Positions 20,736 through 29,889 are shown, counted from the stretch's first letter. The stretch is DNA of 64,000 nucleotides from Paludibacterium sp. B53371 (GCF_018802765.1 NZ_CP069163.1:496001-560000), one strand, 5' to 3'. Numbers and translations are program-made. The notes: generated by a model from the letters alone, not told the origin.

Positions 20736-22763
20736 ATGGATATGAAAACCCTACTACTGCTGATCGCCCTGGCGCCGCTGGCCGGGTCGCTCATTGCAGG
20801 CCTGTTTGGCTGGGCGATCGGCCGGCGTGCTGCGCACGTGGTGACCATCACCGGCGTGGCGATTTCCGCCATCCTGTCGCTTCAGGTCCTTTCCGGCTTC
20901 GTTTCCGGGCATGCCCCGGTATTCAACGAGCCGGTCTACACCTGGCTGACGGTGAACGGCAATACCTACTCGGTCGGCTTCCAGATCGATGCCCTGTCGG
21001 CGATGATGATGGCCGTGGTGACCAGCGTGTCGCTGATGGTTCACATCTACACCATCGGCTACATGCAGGATGACCCGGGCTACCAGCGCTTCTTCAGCTA
21101 TATCTCGCTGTTTACCTTCTCCATGCTGATGCTGGTGATGAGCAACAACTTCATCCAGCTGTTCTTCGGCTGGGAAGCCGTGGGCCTGGTGTCCTACCTG
21201 CTGATCGGTTTCTGGTTCAAGCGCCCGACGGCCATCTTTGCCAACCTGAAGGCCTTCCTGGTCAACCGCGTCGGCGACTTCGGCTTCCTGCTGGGCATTG
21301 GGCTGGTGCTGGCCTATTTCGGCGGCTCGCTGAACTACAACGATGTGTTTGCTGCCGCTCCGGCGCTGGCAGGCAAGACCATCGAGATCATCCCCGGCCA
21401 GTCCTGGTCGCTGATGACCGTGACCTGCATCCTGCTGTTCGTCGGCGCCATGGGTAAATCCGCCCAGTTTCCGCTGCACGTCTGGCTGCCGGACTCGATG
21501 GAAGGCCCGACCCCGATCTCGGCGCTGATCCACGCTGCCACCATGGTGACGGCCGGTATCTTCATGGTGGCGCGCATGAGCCCGCTGTTCGAGCTGTCCG
21601 ATACCGCCCTGAACTTCGTCATGGTCATCGGCTCGATTACTGCCCTGTTCATGGGCTTCCTCGGGGTGGTGCAGAACGACATCAAGCGTGTGGTGGCTTA
21701 CTCGACCCTGTCGCAGCTCGGCTACATGACCGTTGCGCTGGGGGCCTCGGCCTACTCGGTGGCAGTGTTCCACGTCATGACCCACGCGTTCTTCAAGGCG
21801 CTGCTGTTCCTGGCTGCCGGTTCCGTCATCATCGGCATGCACCACGACCAGGACATGCGCAATATGGGCGGTCTGCGCAAGTACATGCCGATCACCTGGA
21901 TCACTTCGCTGATCGGCTCCCTGGCCCTGATCGGTACACCGTTCTTCGCCGGCTTCTACTCGAAGGACTCGATCATCGAAGCCGTCAATCAGTCGCATCT
22001 GCCGGCAGCCGGTTTTGCCAGCTTTGCCCTGACGGCCAGTGTCTTCGTGACCGCGCTGTATTCCTTCCGCCTGTACTTCATGGTGTTCCATGGTCCGGAG
22101 CGCTGGAAGCAGAAGGCTCACCATCACGAGGATCATCATGATGACGAACATCATCACGGCCTGGGCCCGAATGACAATCCGCACGAATCGCCGTGGGTCG
22201 TGACCCTGCCGCTGGTGCTGCTGGCCATTCCGTCGGTGGTGATCGGTTATCTGGCCATTGGCCCGCTGGTGTTTGGTGACTTCTTCCATGGCGCAATCTT
22301 CATCGATGCCATCAAGCATCCGGGTCTGTCGCACCTGGGCGAAGAGTTCCACGGCCCGGTTGCCATGGCGCTGGAGTCGCTGCACTCGCTGCCGCTGTGG
22401 CTGGCTGCGGCTGGTGTCCTTGCCGCCTGGATCGGCTATATGAAGGCGCCGCACCTGCCGGAGCAGATTCGCAGCCGTGTCAATGGCCTCTATCAGCTGC
22501 TGGTCAACAAGTACTACCTGGATGAGCTGTACTTCGCCGTGTTCGCCAAGGGGGCGCGTGCGCTGGGGAATGCGTTCTGGAAGATCGGCGACATGCTGCT
22601 GATCGACGGACTGGTGGTCAACGGCTCTGCCGCGCTGGTCGCTGCTTTCTCGCGCACCATCCGCAAGTTGCAGACCGGCTTCATCTACAGCTACGCCGCC
22701 ACCATGATTCTGGGCGTGCTGGCACTGATGACTTACTGGTTCGCCCCGCTGATCTTGCGCTGA
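20736..22763 (+). CDS. nuoL: NADH-quinone oxidoreductase subunit L (antiporter-like)
   Basis: The 675-residue largest antiporter-like subunit at the distal end of the membrane arm, with about 14-16 helices and the long lateral helix at the C-terminal side. The conserved acidic and lysine helices are seen in LFFGWEAVGLVSYLLIGFW (Glu near residue 147), MGKSAQFPLHVWLPDSMEGP (Lys near 239) and HAFFKALLFLAAGSVI. Residues 462-474 are an unusual His/Asp-rich run (HHHEDHHDDEHHH) in a soluble loop after helix 13. It lies 28 bases after nuoK. Confidence 0.96.
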   Translation: MDMKTLLLLIALAPLAGSLIAGLFGWAIGRRAAHVVTITGVAISAILSLQVLSGFVSGHAPVFNEPVYTWLTVNGNTYSVGFQIDALSAMMMAVVTSVSLMVHIYTIGYMQDDPGYQRFFSYISLFTFSMLMLVMSNNFIQLFFGWEAVGLVSYLLIGFWFKRPTAIFANLKAFLVNRVGDFGFLLGIGLVLAYFGGSLNYNDVFAAAPALAGKTIEIIPGQSWSLMTVTCILLFVGAMGKSAQFPLHVWLPDSMEGPTPISALIHAATMVTAGIFMVARMSPLFELSDTALNFVMVIGSITALFMGFLGVVQNDIKRVVAYSTLSQLGYMTVALGASAYSVAVFHVMTHAFFKALLFLAAGSVIIGMHHDQDMRNMGGLRKYMPITWITSLIGSLALIGTPFFAGFYSKDSIIEAVNQSHLPAAGFASFALTASVFVTALYSFRLYFMVFHGPERWKQKAHHHEDHHDDEHHHGLGPNDNPHESPWVVTLPLVLLAIPSVVIGYLAIGPLVFGDFFHGAIFIDAIKHPGLSHLGEEFHGPVAMALESLHSLPLWLAAAGVLAAWIGYMKAPHLPEQIRSRVNGLYQLLVNKYYLDELYFAVFAKGARALGNAFWKIGDMLLIDGLVVNGSAALVAAFSRTIRKLQTGFIYSYAATMILGVLALMTYWFAPLILR

Positions 22764-22802
22764 GCCACGAACAACCGGGATTGAAATAATAAAGGTTCGA
22801 CT

Positions 22803-24296
22803 ATGTTGACTCATGTTTTAAGTCTGGTGATCTGGGTGCCGATTCTGTTCGGCCTGCTGGTCCTGGCAACCGGCGGTGACAGCCGGGCAGGGCTGGCACG
22901 CTGGATTGCCGTGGTCGGTGCGCTGGCGGGTTTCCTGCTGTCGCTGCCCCTGTTCTTCAACTTCACCGAACTGCACGGCGGTATGCAGTTCGAAGAGATG
23001 CACGGCTGGATTGATGCGCTGAACATCAACTATCACCTCGGGGTGGACGGCATTTCCATGCTGTTCGTGGTGCTCAACAGCTTTACCACCCTGCTGGTGG
23101 TGATTGCCGGCTGGGAAGTGATCCAGAAGCGTACTGCGCAGTACATGGCGGCATTCCTGATCATGTCCGGTCTGATCAACGGGGCGTTTGCCGCGCTGGA
23201 TGCCATCCTGTTCTATGTCTTCTTCGAAGGCATGCTGATCCCGATGTACCTGATCATCGGTGTCTGGGGCGGTCCGCGTCGGGTGTATGCCTCGATCAAG
23301 TTCTTCCTGTACACGCTGCTGGGTTCGCTGCTGATGCTGGTGGCCTTCATCTACCTGTACGGCAAGGCGGGCAATACCTTCGAGATCTCTGCCTTCCAGG
23401 ATCTGCGTATCCCGATGGGCATCCAACTGATGCTGTTTACCGCCTTCTTCCTGTCCTTCGCCGTGAAGGTGCCGATGTGGCCGGTGCATACCTGGTTGCC
23501 GGATGCGCACGTGGAAGCGCCGACAGGTGGCTCGATGGTGCTGGCGGCCATCACCCTGAAGATCGGTGCCTACGGTTTCCTGCGTTTTGCTCTGCCCATC
23601 GTGCCGGATGCCTCGCGTTATCTGTCCGGTTTCATGGTGACCCTGTCGCTGATCGCCGTGGTGTACATCGGCCTGGTGGCGCTGGTGCAGAGCGACATGA
23701 AAAAGCTGGTGGCCTATTCGTCGATTTCCCACATGGGTTTCGTGACCCTGGGGATCTTCATGTTCGCCGGCAACACCCAGAACGTGTATGCCGTCGAAGG
23801 CGCACTGATCCAGATGGTGTCGCACGGCTTCGTGTCCGCCGCGATGTTTATGTCGATCGGTGTCATGTATGACCGCATGCACAGCCGCAACATCGGTGAC
23901 TATGGCGGTGTGGCCAACAAGATGCCGATCTTTGCCTCCTTCATGATGCTGTTTGCCATGGCCAATGCCGGCCTGCCGGCGACCTCGGGCTTCGTGGGCG
24001 AGTTCATGGTCATTCTCGGTGCCGAGCAGGTGAACTTCTGGTATGCCGCGCTGGCCGCCACCACGCTGATTTTCGGTGCTGCCTACACGCTGTGGATGTT
24101 CAAGCGGGTGATCTTCGGCGAAGTGGCCAACGACCATGTCGCCGAGCTGAAGGACATCAACAAGCGCGAATTCCTGGTGCTGGCGCTGTTGGCGCTGACC
24201 GTGCTCGGCATGGGTCTGTATCCGCAGGCCTTTATCGACAAGATGCACCCGGCGGTGAACGACCTGATTGCCCATGTGGCGCAAAGCAAGCTGTAA
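22803..24296 (+). CDS. nuoM: NADH-quinone oxidoreductase subunit M (antiporter-like)
   Basis: A 497-residue antiporter-like membrane subunit of complex I with about 14 helices. Family hallmarks are FYVFFEGMLIPMYLIIGVWG (about residues 138-157, with the key Glu), FAVKVPMWPVHTWLPDAHVE (Lys, about 219-238) and the SDMKKLVAYSSISHMGF segment (about 298-314). Proton translocation is shared with NuoL and NuoN. It starts 39 bases after nuoL and precedes nuoN by 15 bases. Confidence 0.97.
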   Translation: MLTHVLSLVIWVPILFGLLVLATGGDSRAGLARWIAVVGALAGFLLSLPLFFNFTELHGGMQFEEMHGWIDALNINYHLGVDGISMLFVVLNSFTTLLVVIAGWEVIQKRTAQYMAAFLIMSGLINGAFAALDAILFYVFFEGMLIPMYLIIGVWGGPRRVYASIKFFLYTLLGSLLMLVAFIYLYGKAGNTFEISAFQDLRIPMGIQLMLFTAFFLSFAVKVPMWPVHTWLPDAHVEAPTGGSMVLAAITLKIGAYGFLRFALPIVPDASRYLSGFMVTLSLIAVVYIGLVALVQSDMKKLVAYSSISHMGFVTLGIFMFAGNTQNVYAVEGALIQMVSHGFVSAAMFMSIGVMYDRMHSRNIGDYGGVANKMPIFASFMMLFAMANAGLPATSGFVGEFMVILGAEQVNFWYAALAATTLIFGAAYTLWMFKRVIFGEVANDHVAELKDINKREFLVLALLALTVLGMGLYPQAFIDKMHPAVNDLIAHVAQSKL

Positions 24297-24311
24297 GGCA
24301 AGGAAAACACA

Positions 24312-25766
24312 ATGAACTGGGCTACCCTGAACCTGATGCCAGCCTTGCCCGAGCTGTTCATGCTCGCGGCGGTGCTGCTGATTCTTGTGATCGACATGCT
24401 GTTGCCGGACGAACGTCGTGACATCACTTATGGCCTGAGCCTGCTGACGCTGGCTGGCTGTGCCGTGATGCAGTACCTCGCCTGGACTGCCGTGCCGGTT
24501 GAAACCTTCCAGAAAATGTTTGTTGCCGATCCCTTGTCCGGCATCATCAAGTTCTTCCTATATGGCGTGACCGCCGCCGTGCTGGTGTACTCGCGCCAGT
24601 ACATCGCCGACCGCCAGATGTTCAAGGGCGAGTTCTACACCCTGACGCTGTTTGCCCTGCTCGGCATGAATGTCATGGTTTCGGCCAGCCACTTCATGAC
24701 GCTGTACATCGGGCTGGAGCTGCTGTCGCTGGCGCTGTATGCCCTGATTGCGCTGCGTCGTGACTCGGTGTCTGCGACCGAGGCGGCCATGAAATACTTT
24801 GTGCTCGGTGCGCTGGCTTCCGGTCTGCTGCTGTACGGCATGTCGATGGTGTATGGTGCCACCGGTTCGCTGGAAATCGGCCGCATTGCCCAGGTGATCG
24901 CCAGCGGCAACGGTAATACCGTGCTGCTGATCTTCGGCGTGGTGTTCCTGGTGGCCGGCCTGTGCTTCAAGCTGGGCGCCGTGCCGTTCCACATGTGGGT
25001 GCCCGACGTTTACCAGGGCTCGCCGACGGCCGTAACCCTGATGATTGGCGCCGCGCCGAAGCTGGCGGCCTTCGTGTTCCTGGTGCGCATCCTTGGCGAA
25101 GCCATGGGGCCGCTGCTGTCGCAATGGCAAGGCATGCTGGTGATCGTCGCCGTGCTGTCGATGGCCATCGGTAACATCACCGCCATCGTCCAGACCAACA
25201 TCAAGCGCATGCTGGCCTATTCGACCATCTCGCACATGGGTTTCCTGCTGGTCGGTTTCCTGACCGGTAATGCCGATGGCTTCTCCTCGGCCATGTACTA
25301 CGCCATCATCTATGTGCTGATGTCGCTGGCGGCCTTCGGGGTTCTGCTGGCGCTGTCGCGTGCCGGGTTTGAGTGCGAGAAGGTGGCGGATCTGAAGGGG
25401 CTGAACCAGCGCAACAGCTGGTATGCCTTCCTGATGCTGCTGGTCATGTTCTCGATGGCGGGCATCCCGCCGGTGGCCGGCTTCTATGCCAAGTTTGCCG
25501 TGATCCGTGCGGCGCTCAGCGTAGGCATGGTGCCCCTGGCGGTGTTTGCCGTGCTGATGTCGCTGATTGGTGCCTTCTACTATCTGCGCGTGGTCAAGGC
25601 CATGTACTTTGACGCCGCAGAAGACGACAGCGCCATCGTGGTACGGGCCGACATGCGTCTGGTGCTGTCGCTCAATGCCTTGGCCCTGCTGGTGCTCGGC
25701 ATCCTGCCGCAGCAACTGGTTGCCCTGTGCATGGATGCCGTCAAGCAATCGCTGACGGCGCTGTAA
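24312..25766 (+). CDS. nuoN: NADH-quinone oxidoreductase subunit N (antiporter-like)
   Basis: A 484-residue antiporter-like membrane subunit, the third of the Mrp-related trio. Seen are LYIGLELLSLALYALIALRR (Glu, about residues 131-150), CFKLGAVPFHMWVPDVYQGSP (Lys, about 218-238) and TNIKRMLAYSTISHMGFLLVG. RBS AAGGAA lies before the ATG. It is followed nine bases later by the DUF2818 gene, a usual neighbour in betaproteobacteria. Confidence 0.97.
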   Translation: MNWATLNLMPALPELFMLAAVLLILVIDMLLPDERRDITYGLSLLTLAGCAVMQYLAWTAVPVETFQKMFVADPLSGIIKFFLYGVTAAVLVYSRQYIADRQMFKGEFYTLTLFALLGMNVMVSASHFMTLYIGLELLSLALYALIALRRDSVSATEAAMKYFVLGALASGLLLYGMSMVYGATGSLEIGRIAQVIASGNGNTVLLIFGVVFLVAGLCFKLGAVPFHMWVPDVYQGSPTAVTLMIGAAPKLAAFVFLVRILGEAMGPLLSQWQGMLVIVAVLSMAIGNITAIVQTNIKRMLAYSTISHMGFLLVGFLTGNADGFSSAMYYAIIYVLMSLAAFGVLLALSRAGFECEKVADLKGLNQRNSWYAFLMLLVMFSMAGIPPVAGFYAKFAVIRAALSVGMVPLAVFAVLMSLIGAFYYLRVVKAMYFDAAEDDSAIVVRADMRLVLSLNALALLVLGILPQQLVALCMDAVKQSLTAL

Positions 25767-25775
25767 GGAGCGATC

Positions 25776-26069
25776 ATGCAAGCCAGTGTTGCGGTGTTGC
25801 TGATCGTGGCCGTTCTGGCGGCCAACCTGCCATTCGCCCTGCCGCGTATCGGCGGGGTGGTGGCGGTGGTGCACAAGCATTTCGGCTGGCGCCTGCTGGA
25901 GCTGGTTGTGCTTTATCTGCTGGTCGGGCTGTTTGCCCGACTGCTCGAATCACGGCTGATGCCGGTACATGAGCAGAACTGGCAGTTCTATGCCAGCACC
26001 TTCGCCCTGTTTGTGGTCTTTGCCTTTCCTGGATTTGTCTGGCGCTATTTCTGGCGACAGCCGCACTGA
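25776..26069 (+). CDS. DUF2818 family membrane protein
   Basis: A 97-residue protein with three hydrophobic segments (about 3-22, 38-58, 73-90) and a C-terminal PGFVWRYFWR. Proteins of this family occur almost exclusively right after nuoN in betaproteobacteria, suggesting an accessory or assembly role for complex I, but no function is established. It is translationally close to nuoN (9-base gap, RBS AAGGAG) and is followed by the operon terminator. Confidence 0.85.
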   Translation: MQASVAVLLIVAVLAANLPFALPRIGGVVAVVHKHFGWRLLELVVLYLLVGLFARLLESRLMPVHEQNWQFYASTFALFVVFAFPGFVWRYFWRQPH

Positions 26070-26070
26070 A

Positions 26071-26099
26071 GCACATCGGGCCTGGCCCGATGTGCTTTC
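26071..26099 (+). terminator. Terminator of the nuo operon
   Basis: Perfect 11-bp stem GCACATCGGGC (26071-26081) with 26085-26095, loop CTG, followed by TTT. It sits directly after the DUF2818 stop codon. Confidence 0.8.
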
Positions 26100-26187
26100 C
26101 CTCACCCCTGTCCTTCCTCTCGACCACCGGTCGCACACGCTCTGTCTGATTGCATAACGCTTAGTGGCCGTTTATGACGATCTGTAG

Positions 26188-26214
26188 CGATTTTGTATAA
26201 ATCGTTTATACTAT
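26188..26214 (+). promoter_or_regulatory. Candidate -10 and small inverted repeat before the lipoprotein operon
   Basis: The AT-rich stretch has a -10-like TATACT (26207-26212) but no convincing -35. Just upstream is an inverted repeat CGATTT-N5-AAATCG (26188-26204), possibly a regulator site. It lies 45-70 bases before the first lipoprotein start. Confidence 0.3.
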
Positions 26215-26257
26215 CTACCTTTTTTTAAATTGTTTCTCATTGTCTTGGAGAGGGTAG

Positions 26258-26941
26258 ATGCTCAACAGCAGACAGGCGAAGTCGTTTTTTGCGGTTGCGG
26301 CCCTGGCCGCATTGTTGGCCGGCTGTGCCACGGAGAGTTCGCAGTCATTGGCGGTGACGCAGGTTACCAGTGCCAGTCAGCCGTATACCGGCGTGCGTTC
26401 GCCGATTGCTGTCGGCAAATTTGATAACCGATCAAGCTTCATGCGCGGGATTTTCTCCGACGGGATCGACCATGTTGGCTCTCAGGCCAAGACCATTCTG
26501 ATCACCCACCTGCAGCAGACCAATCGCTTCAATGTGCTCGACCGCGACAATATGGCGGAAATCAAGCAGGAAGCCGGTTTGAAAAAACAAGCTCAGTCGC
26601 TCAAGGGTGCTGATTATGTCATTACCGGTGATGTGACCGAGTTTGGTCGCAAGGAAGTGGGGGATGATCAGCTGTTCGGTCTGCTGGGCAGCGGCAAGCA
26701 ACAAATTGCTTATGCCAAGGTGAGTTTGAACGTCGTAAACACCCACACTTCCGAAGTCGTCTACTCGAGCATGGGGGCGGGTGAATACAAGCTGTCGAAT
26801 CGTGAAGTGCTCGGTTTTGGCGGGACGGCCAGCTACGACTCAACCTTGAATGGCAAGGTACTCGATCTGGCCATTCGCGAAGCCGTCAACCGCCTGGTCG
26901 ACGGTATTCAGTCGGGTGCCTGGCAGCCGGCAAAACCCTAA
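26258..26941 (+). CDS. CsgG/HfaB family lipoprotein
   Basis: A 227-residue outer-membrane-directed lipoprotein: signal peptide with lipobox LLAG-C near residue 23, then a CsgG/HfaB-like domain (PIAVGKFDNRSSF, DRDNMAEIKQEAGL, ADYVITGDVTEFGRK, VSLNVVNTHTSEVVYS). Curli CsgG forms an outer-membrane secretion pore. This shorter relative has no curli genes nearby, so a pore is not implied. It leads a three-gene operon with DUF4810 and DUF799 lipoproteins, the same set as the Neisseria locus that includes GNA1162. The in vivo function of that set is unclear; an envelope role is inferred. Confidence 0.85.
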   Translation: MLNSRQAKSFFAVAALAALLAGCATESSQSLAVTQVTSASQPYTGVRSPIAVGKFDNRSSFMRGIFSDGIDHVGSQAKTILITHLQQTNRFNVLDRDNMAEIKQEAGLKKQAQSLKGADYVITGDVTEFGRKEVGDDQLFGLLGSGKQQIAYAKVSLNVVNTHTSEVVYSSMGAGEYKLSNREVLGFGGTASYDSTLNGKVLDLAIREAVNRLVDGIQSGAWQPAKP

Positions 26942-26959
26942 TTCACGGATGCAAGCAAG

Positions 26960-27328
26960 ATGAAATCGACCATGCAGAAACGTTCGGGTCTGGTGTTGGG
27001 CCTCATCGCCAGTGTCATGCTGTGTGCCTGCGCCTCACAGCCGGATACGCTCTATCAATGGGAAGGTTATCAGTCGCACGTGTACAGCTATCTGCGTGCG
27101 GACTCCGGTACCAGCCCGGACAAGCAGATTCAGGAGATGGAAGCGGAGTTGCAGAAGATCCGCGCCAGGGGAAAGACGCCGCCTCCCGGCTACTATGCGC
27201 ATTTGGGCATGCTGTATGCCAATGTCGGTAACACCGCCATGATGGCGCAGAATTTTCAGGTGGAAGAAAAGCTGTTCCCCGAGTCTGCACCCTATCTGGA
27301 CTATCTGATGTCCAAAGTGAAGAAATAA
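26960..27328 (+). CDS. DUF4810 family lipoprotein
   Basis: A 122-residue putative lipoprotein with signal peptide and Cys near residue 25 (lipobox-like LCAC). The mature part contains LYQWEGYQSHVYSYLR, typical of DUF4810, and a short tetratricopeptide-like helical stretch (GYYAHLGMLYANVGNTAMM). It is the middle gene of the CsgG-like/DUF4810/DUF799 operon, 18 bases after the first gene and 9 bases before the third. The function is unknown; the constant co-occurrence suggests a shared complex. Confidence 0.8.
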   Translation: MKSTMQKRSGLVLGLIASVMLCACASQPDTLYQWEGYQSHVYSYLRADSGTSPDKQIQEMEAELQKIRARGKTPPPGYYAHLGMLYANVGNTAMMAQNFQVEEKLFPESAPYLDYLMSKVKK

Positions 27329-27337
27329 GAGATCAAC

Positions 27338-28000
27338 ATGTTCAAATCCATGTGCAAATATCTTGCCCTGGCCTCCATGCTGGGTTTTCTTGCGGGTTGT
27401 GCCACTGAGCCGCCGAAACAGCTGGATTACACCGCCTATAAGAAGAGTAACCCGCACTCGATTCTGGTTTTGCCGCCGATCAGCAAGGCGACCGATGTGA
27501 ATGCCGGCAACGGCGTGCTCGCTCAAGTCACCTATCCCCTGGCAGAGGCAGGCTACTATGTCCTGCCCGTCGGTCTGGTCTCTGAGACATTCAAGCAAAA
27601 TGGCCTGACCACGGCGGATGATATTCATCAGGTGCCACTGGCCAAGCTGCGCCAGATTTTTGGTGCAGACGCTGTGCTGTATATCGAGGTCAGCAAATAT
27701 GGCGTCAGCTACCAGGTACTGGATAGTGTTGCCTCGGTCAGTGTTTCCGCCCGGTTGGTGGATCTGAGAAGTGGTGCCACCTTGTGGACCGGCTCTGCGC
27801 AGGCCTCCGATGCCGAGAACAACAACAATAACAATGATCTGCTGGTTCAACTGGTCAGTGCCGCCATCAAGCAGATTGCCAAAAAGGTGACGGATGCTAC
27901 CTATCCGGTAGCGGGGGTGGCGGATCAGCGCCTGCTCGAGCCTGGCCGGTTCAACGGCATTCTGTACGGGCCGCGCTCACCGAAATACATGGCCCAGTAA
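27338..28000 (+). CDS. DUF799 (GNA1162-like) lipoprotein
   Basis: A 220-residue lipoprotein (lipobox FLAG-C near residue 22) of the DUF799 family, which includes the meningococcal surface antigen candidate GNA1162. The mature domain shows HSILVLPPISKATDVNA, an ABC-transport-auxiliary/TolB-N-like fold start, and a conserved ARLVDLRSGATLWTGSA segment. An Asn-rich stretch (NNNNNN) lies near residue 167. It is the last gene of the three-gene lipoprotein operon and ends before a strong bidirectional terminator. The function is unknown. Confidence 0.85.
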   Translation: MFKSMCKYLALASMLGFLAGCATEPPKQLDYTAYKKSNPHSILVLPPISKATDVNAGNGVLAQVTYPLAEAGYYVLPVGLVSETFKQNGLTTADDIHQVPLAKLRQIFGADAVLYIEVSKYGVSYQVLDSVASVSVSARLVDLRSGATLWTGSAQASDAENNNNNNDLLVQLVSAAIKQIAKKVTDATYPVAGVADQRLLEPGRFNGILYGPRSPKYMAQ

Positions 28001-28023
28001 TGCACTGATTGTTGCCCTGATAT

Positions 28024-28054
28024 AAAAAGCCCTCTGCATGCAGAGGGCTTTTTT
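28024..28054. terminator. Bidirectional terminator between lipoprotein operon and lpxL genes
   Basis: A near-perfect palindrome AAAAAGCCCTCTGC/GCAGAGGGCTTTTTT with an AT centre and A/T runs on both flanks. It ends the plus-strand lipoprotein operon and the minus-strand acyltransferase pair. Confidence 0.88.
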
Positions 28055-28058
28055 CGGA

Positions 28059-28925
28059 TCAGTAAATCGGCGGCTGTCCTTCTGGCCTGGTCTTGAATCG
28101 CTTGTGCAGCCAGAAATACTGATCCGGCTGTTCGCGAACCCGCGCTTCCAGGAAATCGTTCATACGCTGAGTATCGGCAGACACATCTTCGCTGGGGAAG
28201 TTGTCCCAGGCAGGATAGAACTCCAGTTCGCAGCGATTACCCACTCGGCGGGCGATGGCCGGTACCACCTTGGCGCGCGCCAGTTGGCTGATGCGCGACA
28301 AACCGGTGATGGTGGCGGTCTCGATGCCAAAAAACCGGGCGAAAATCGAGTCGCGCGCACCATAGTCCTGATCCGGCAGGTAGAGGAAGGGGACATGGTT
28401 CTTGCGCATGGCCTTGATGATCGGCCGCAGTCCTTCCTGGCGTGAAACGATGAATGCATTGTTGTACCGCTGGCGACCCTGGTAAATCATGGCATCCAGC
28501 GTATCGTTCTTCTGGGCGGAATAGACGCTGACCAGCGGCAGATGCTGATTGAGGGCAAACACACACATTTCGAAACCGACAAAATGCGGGTAGAACAGGA
28601 TGACATCCTGCCCCTGCTCGCGCAGATCGGTGACGTAGTGCAGGTTCTTGATGTCCACCAGTCGGTCCAGCCGTTCGGCCGAACTCCACCAGACGACGCT
28701 GTATTCCAGTACCAGCCGCAGCATGTAACGGAAATTGTTGCGCAGCATGCGCTTGTGTTCGGCGTCACTCAGTTCGGGGAAGCACAGGCGCAGGTTGATC
28801 ATACCGACACGGCGGCGATCTGCGGCCAGCAGATAGGCCACACTGCCCAGCAACCAGGCGAGTGCGCCAATCACCGGCATCGGCAGAAAGCGGATCAGCC
28901 ACAGCAGGGCAAAGGCGATTCTCAT
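28059..28925 (-). CDS. Lipid A biosynthesis acyltransferase (LpxL/HtrB family), second gene
   Basis: A 288-residue inner-membrane acyltransferase that adds a secondary acyl chain to lipid A. It has an N-terminal membrane anchor (about residues 5-37) and the catalytic HX4E motif as HFVGFE (about residue 116), with the later LPDQDYGARDSIFARFFG block, typical of LPLAT/HtrB proteins. The chosen start (28925, MRIAFALLW) overlaps the upstream acyltransferase stop as ATGA. A start 15 codons earlier (28970) would lie fully inside the upstream gene and is rejected. It is one of two tandem paralogues, so the pair could act as LpxL1/LpxL2 (or LpxL/LpxM). Confidence 0.9.
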   Translation of the reverse strand: MRIAFALLWLIRFLPMPVIGALAWLLGSVAYLLAADRRRVGMINLRLCFPELSDAEHKRMLRNNFRYMLRLVLEYSVVWWSSAERLDRLVDIKNLHYVTDLREQGQDVILFYPHFVGFEMCVFALNQHLPLVSVYSAQKNDTLDAMIYQGRQRYNNAFIVSRQEGLRPIIKAMRKNHVPFLYLPDQDYGARDSIFARFFGIETATITGLSRISQLARAKVVPAIARRVGNRCELEFYPAWDNFPSEDVSADTQRMNDFLEARVREQPDQYFWLHKRFKTRPEGQPPIY

Positions 28926-29815
28926 GGGGATCCTTCTTGCCCGGCCGGCTGTTCGACACCTGCCGGGCATTTGTAGCGGTTATAACTCCACAGATATTGC
29001 AGTGGGCATTCCGTGATCAGGGTCTCAACCGCATGGTTGAGGATGGCGGCATCCTGATCCCGTTCACCGGTGAACGGCTGGGGCAAGGGGCGGATGTGAA
29101 CTTTGAATCCTTGACCTCTCGCCAGTCGTTCTCCATAAAACAACAAGGTCTCCACACCCTTGAGCTGGGCCAGGCGCGGCACCAGGGTCATGGTATAGGC
29201 GGGTTGTCCGAAGAAGGGCGCCCAGACGCCTTCTCCATTGCCGGGAACCTGATCCGGCAAAATGATGGTGGCTTCGCCTGCCTTGAGTGCTTTCATCAGC
29301 ACGCGCACGCCAGCGCCGGTTGCCGGCGCCGTTTTGCCCTTGCCCCTGGCGCGGCCGGCATTCATGACCGGTTCAAGCCAGGATAACTTGGGCGGGCGAT
29401 ACATGGCGGTCAGCGGAAAGGGCAGGCGATGGCTGATATAGCGGCCGGCAATATCATAGCTGCCCAGATGCGGCGTGACGAAGACAATGCCATGGCCAGC
29501 GCTGATCGCCTTTTCGACATGCTCCCAGCCGTCGCATGCCTTGACCATGCGGGCAATGTCGCGCGGTTCGCGACACCAGGCGATGGCCAGCTCCAGCGCG
29601 CCCTTGCCGGTTTCTTCTGCGCACTGTTTGACTGCGTCGCGGGAAAGCTGATAATTTGGAAGAATTTTACTATCTTCAAGATTTTTCGCCATGCGGGCAC
29701 GGAATGAGCCTGACAGTGTCAGGGTCATGCGGCCGAGCAGGGCACCCAACACCTGCAACCATGCCAGAGGCAGGCGGGCAAGCAGGGTAAGCAGTAGTTT
29801 GACCAGCGAAGCCAT
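28922..29815 (-). CDS. Lipid A biosynthesis acyltransferase (LpxL/HtrB family), first gene
   Basis: A 297-residue LPLAT-family acyltransferase with an N-terminal hydrophobic segment (about 5-32) and the catalytic HX4D motif as HLGSYD (about residue 117). It also has the ILPDQVPGNGEGVWAPFFGQPAYT block. It is paralogous to the downstream gene, with which it overlaps by four bases, so the two are co-translated. Acyl-chain specificity cannot be read from sequence. It is divergent from metK, with 74 bases between them. Confidence 0.9.
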   Translation of the reverse strand: MASLVKLLLTLLARLPLAWLQVLGALLGRMTLTLSGSFRARMAKNLEDSKILPNYQLSRDAVKQCAEETGKGALELAIAWCREPRDIARMVKACDGWEHVEKAISAGHGIVFVTPHLGSYDIAGRYISHRLPFPLTAMYRPPKLSWLEPVMNAGRARGKGKTAPATGAGVRVLMKALKAGEATIILPDQVPGNGEGVWAPFFGQPAYTMTLVPRLAQLKGVETLLFYGERLARGQGFKVHIRPLPQPFTGERDQDAAILNHAVETLITECPLQYLWSYNRYKCPAGVEQPAGQEGSP

Positions 29816-29889
29816 GGTAGGGATTTGAGTCGCATTAAAGCGGCGTATTTTATCATCACGAATGCAGATTATTCGGAAAGCAGATCAAA

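Noticed and set aside
20754-22814. A 686-codon open frame on the minus strand across nuoL
   Set aside because: Antisense shadow of a conserved complex I gene; the His/Gln/Arg-rich composition is an artefact.
28926-28970. Upstream start for the second lipid A acyltransferase
   Set aside because: It lies entirely inside the preceding gene and adds an Arg-rich leader before the membrane anchor; the ATGA overlap at 28922-28925 is the better start.
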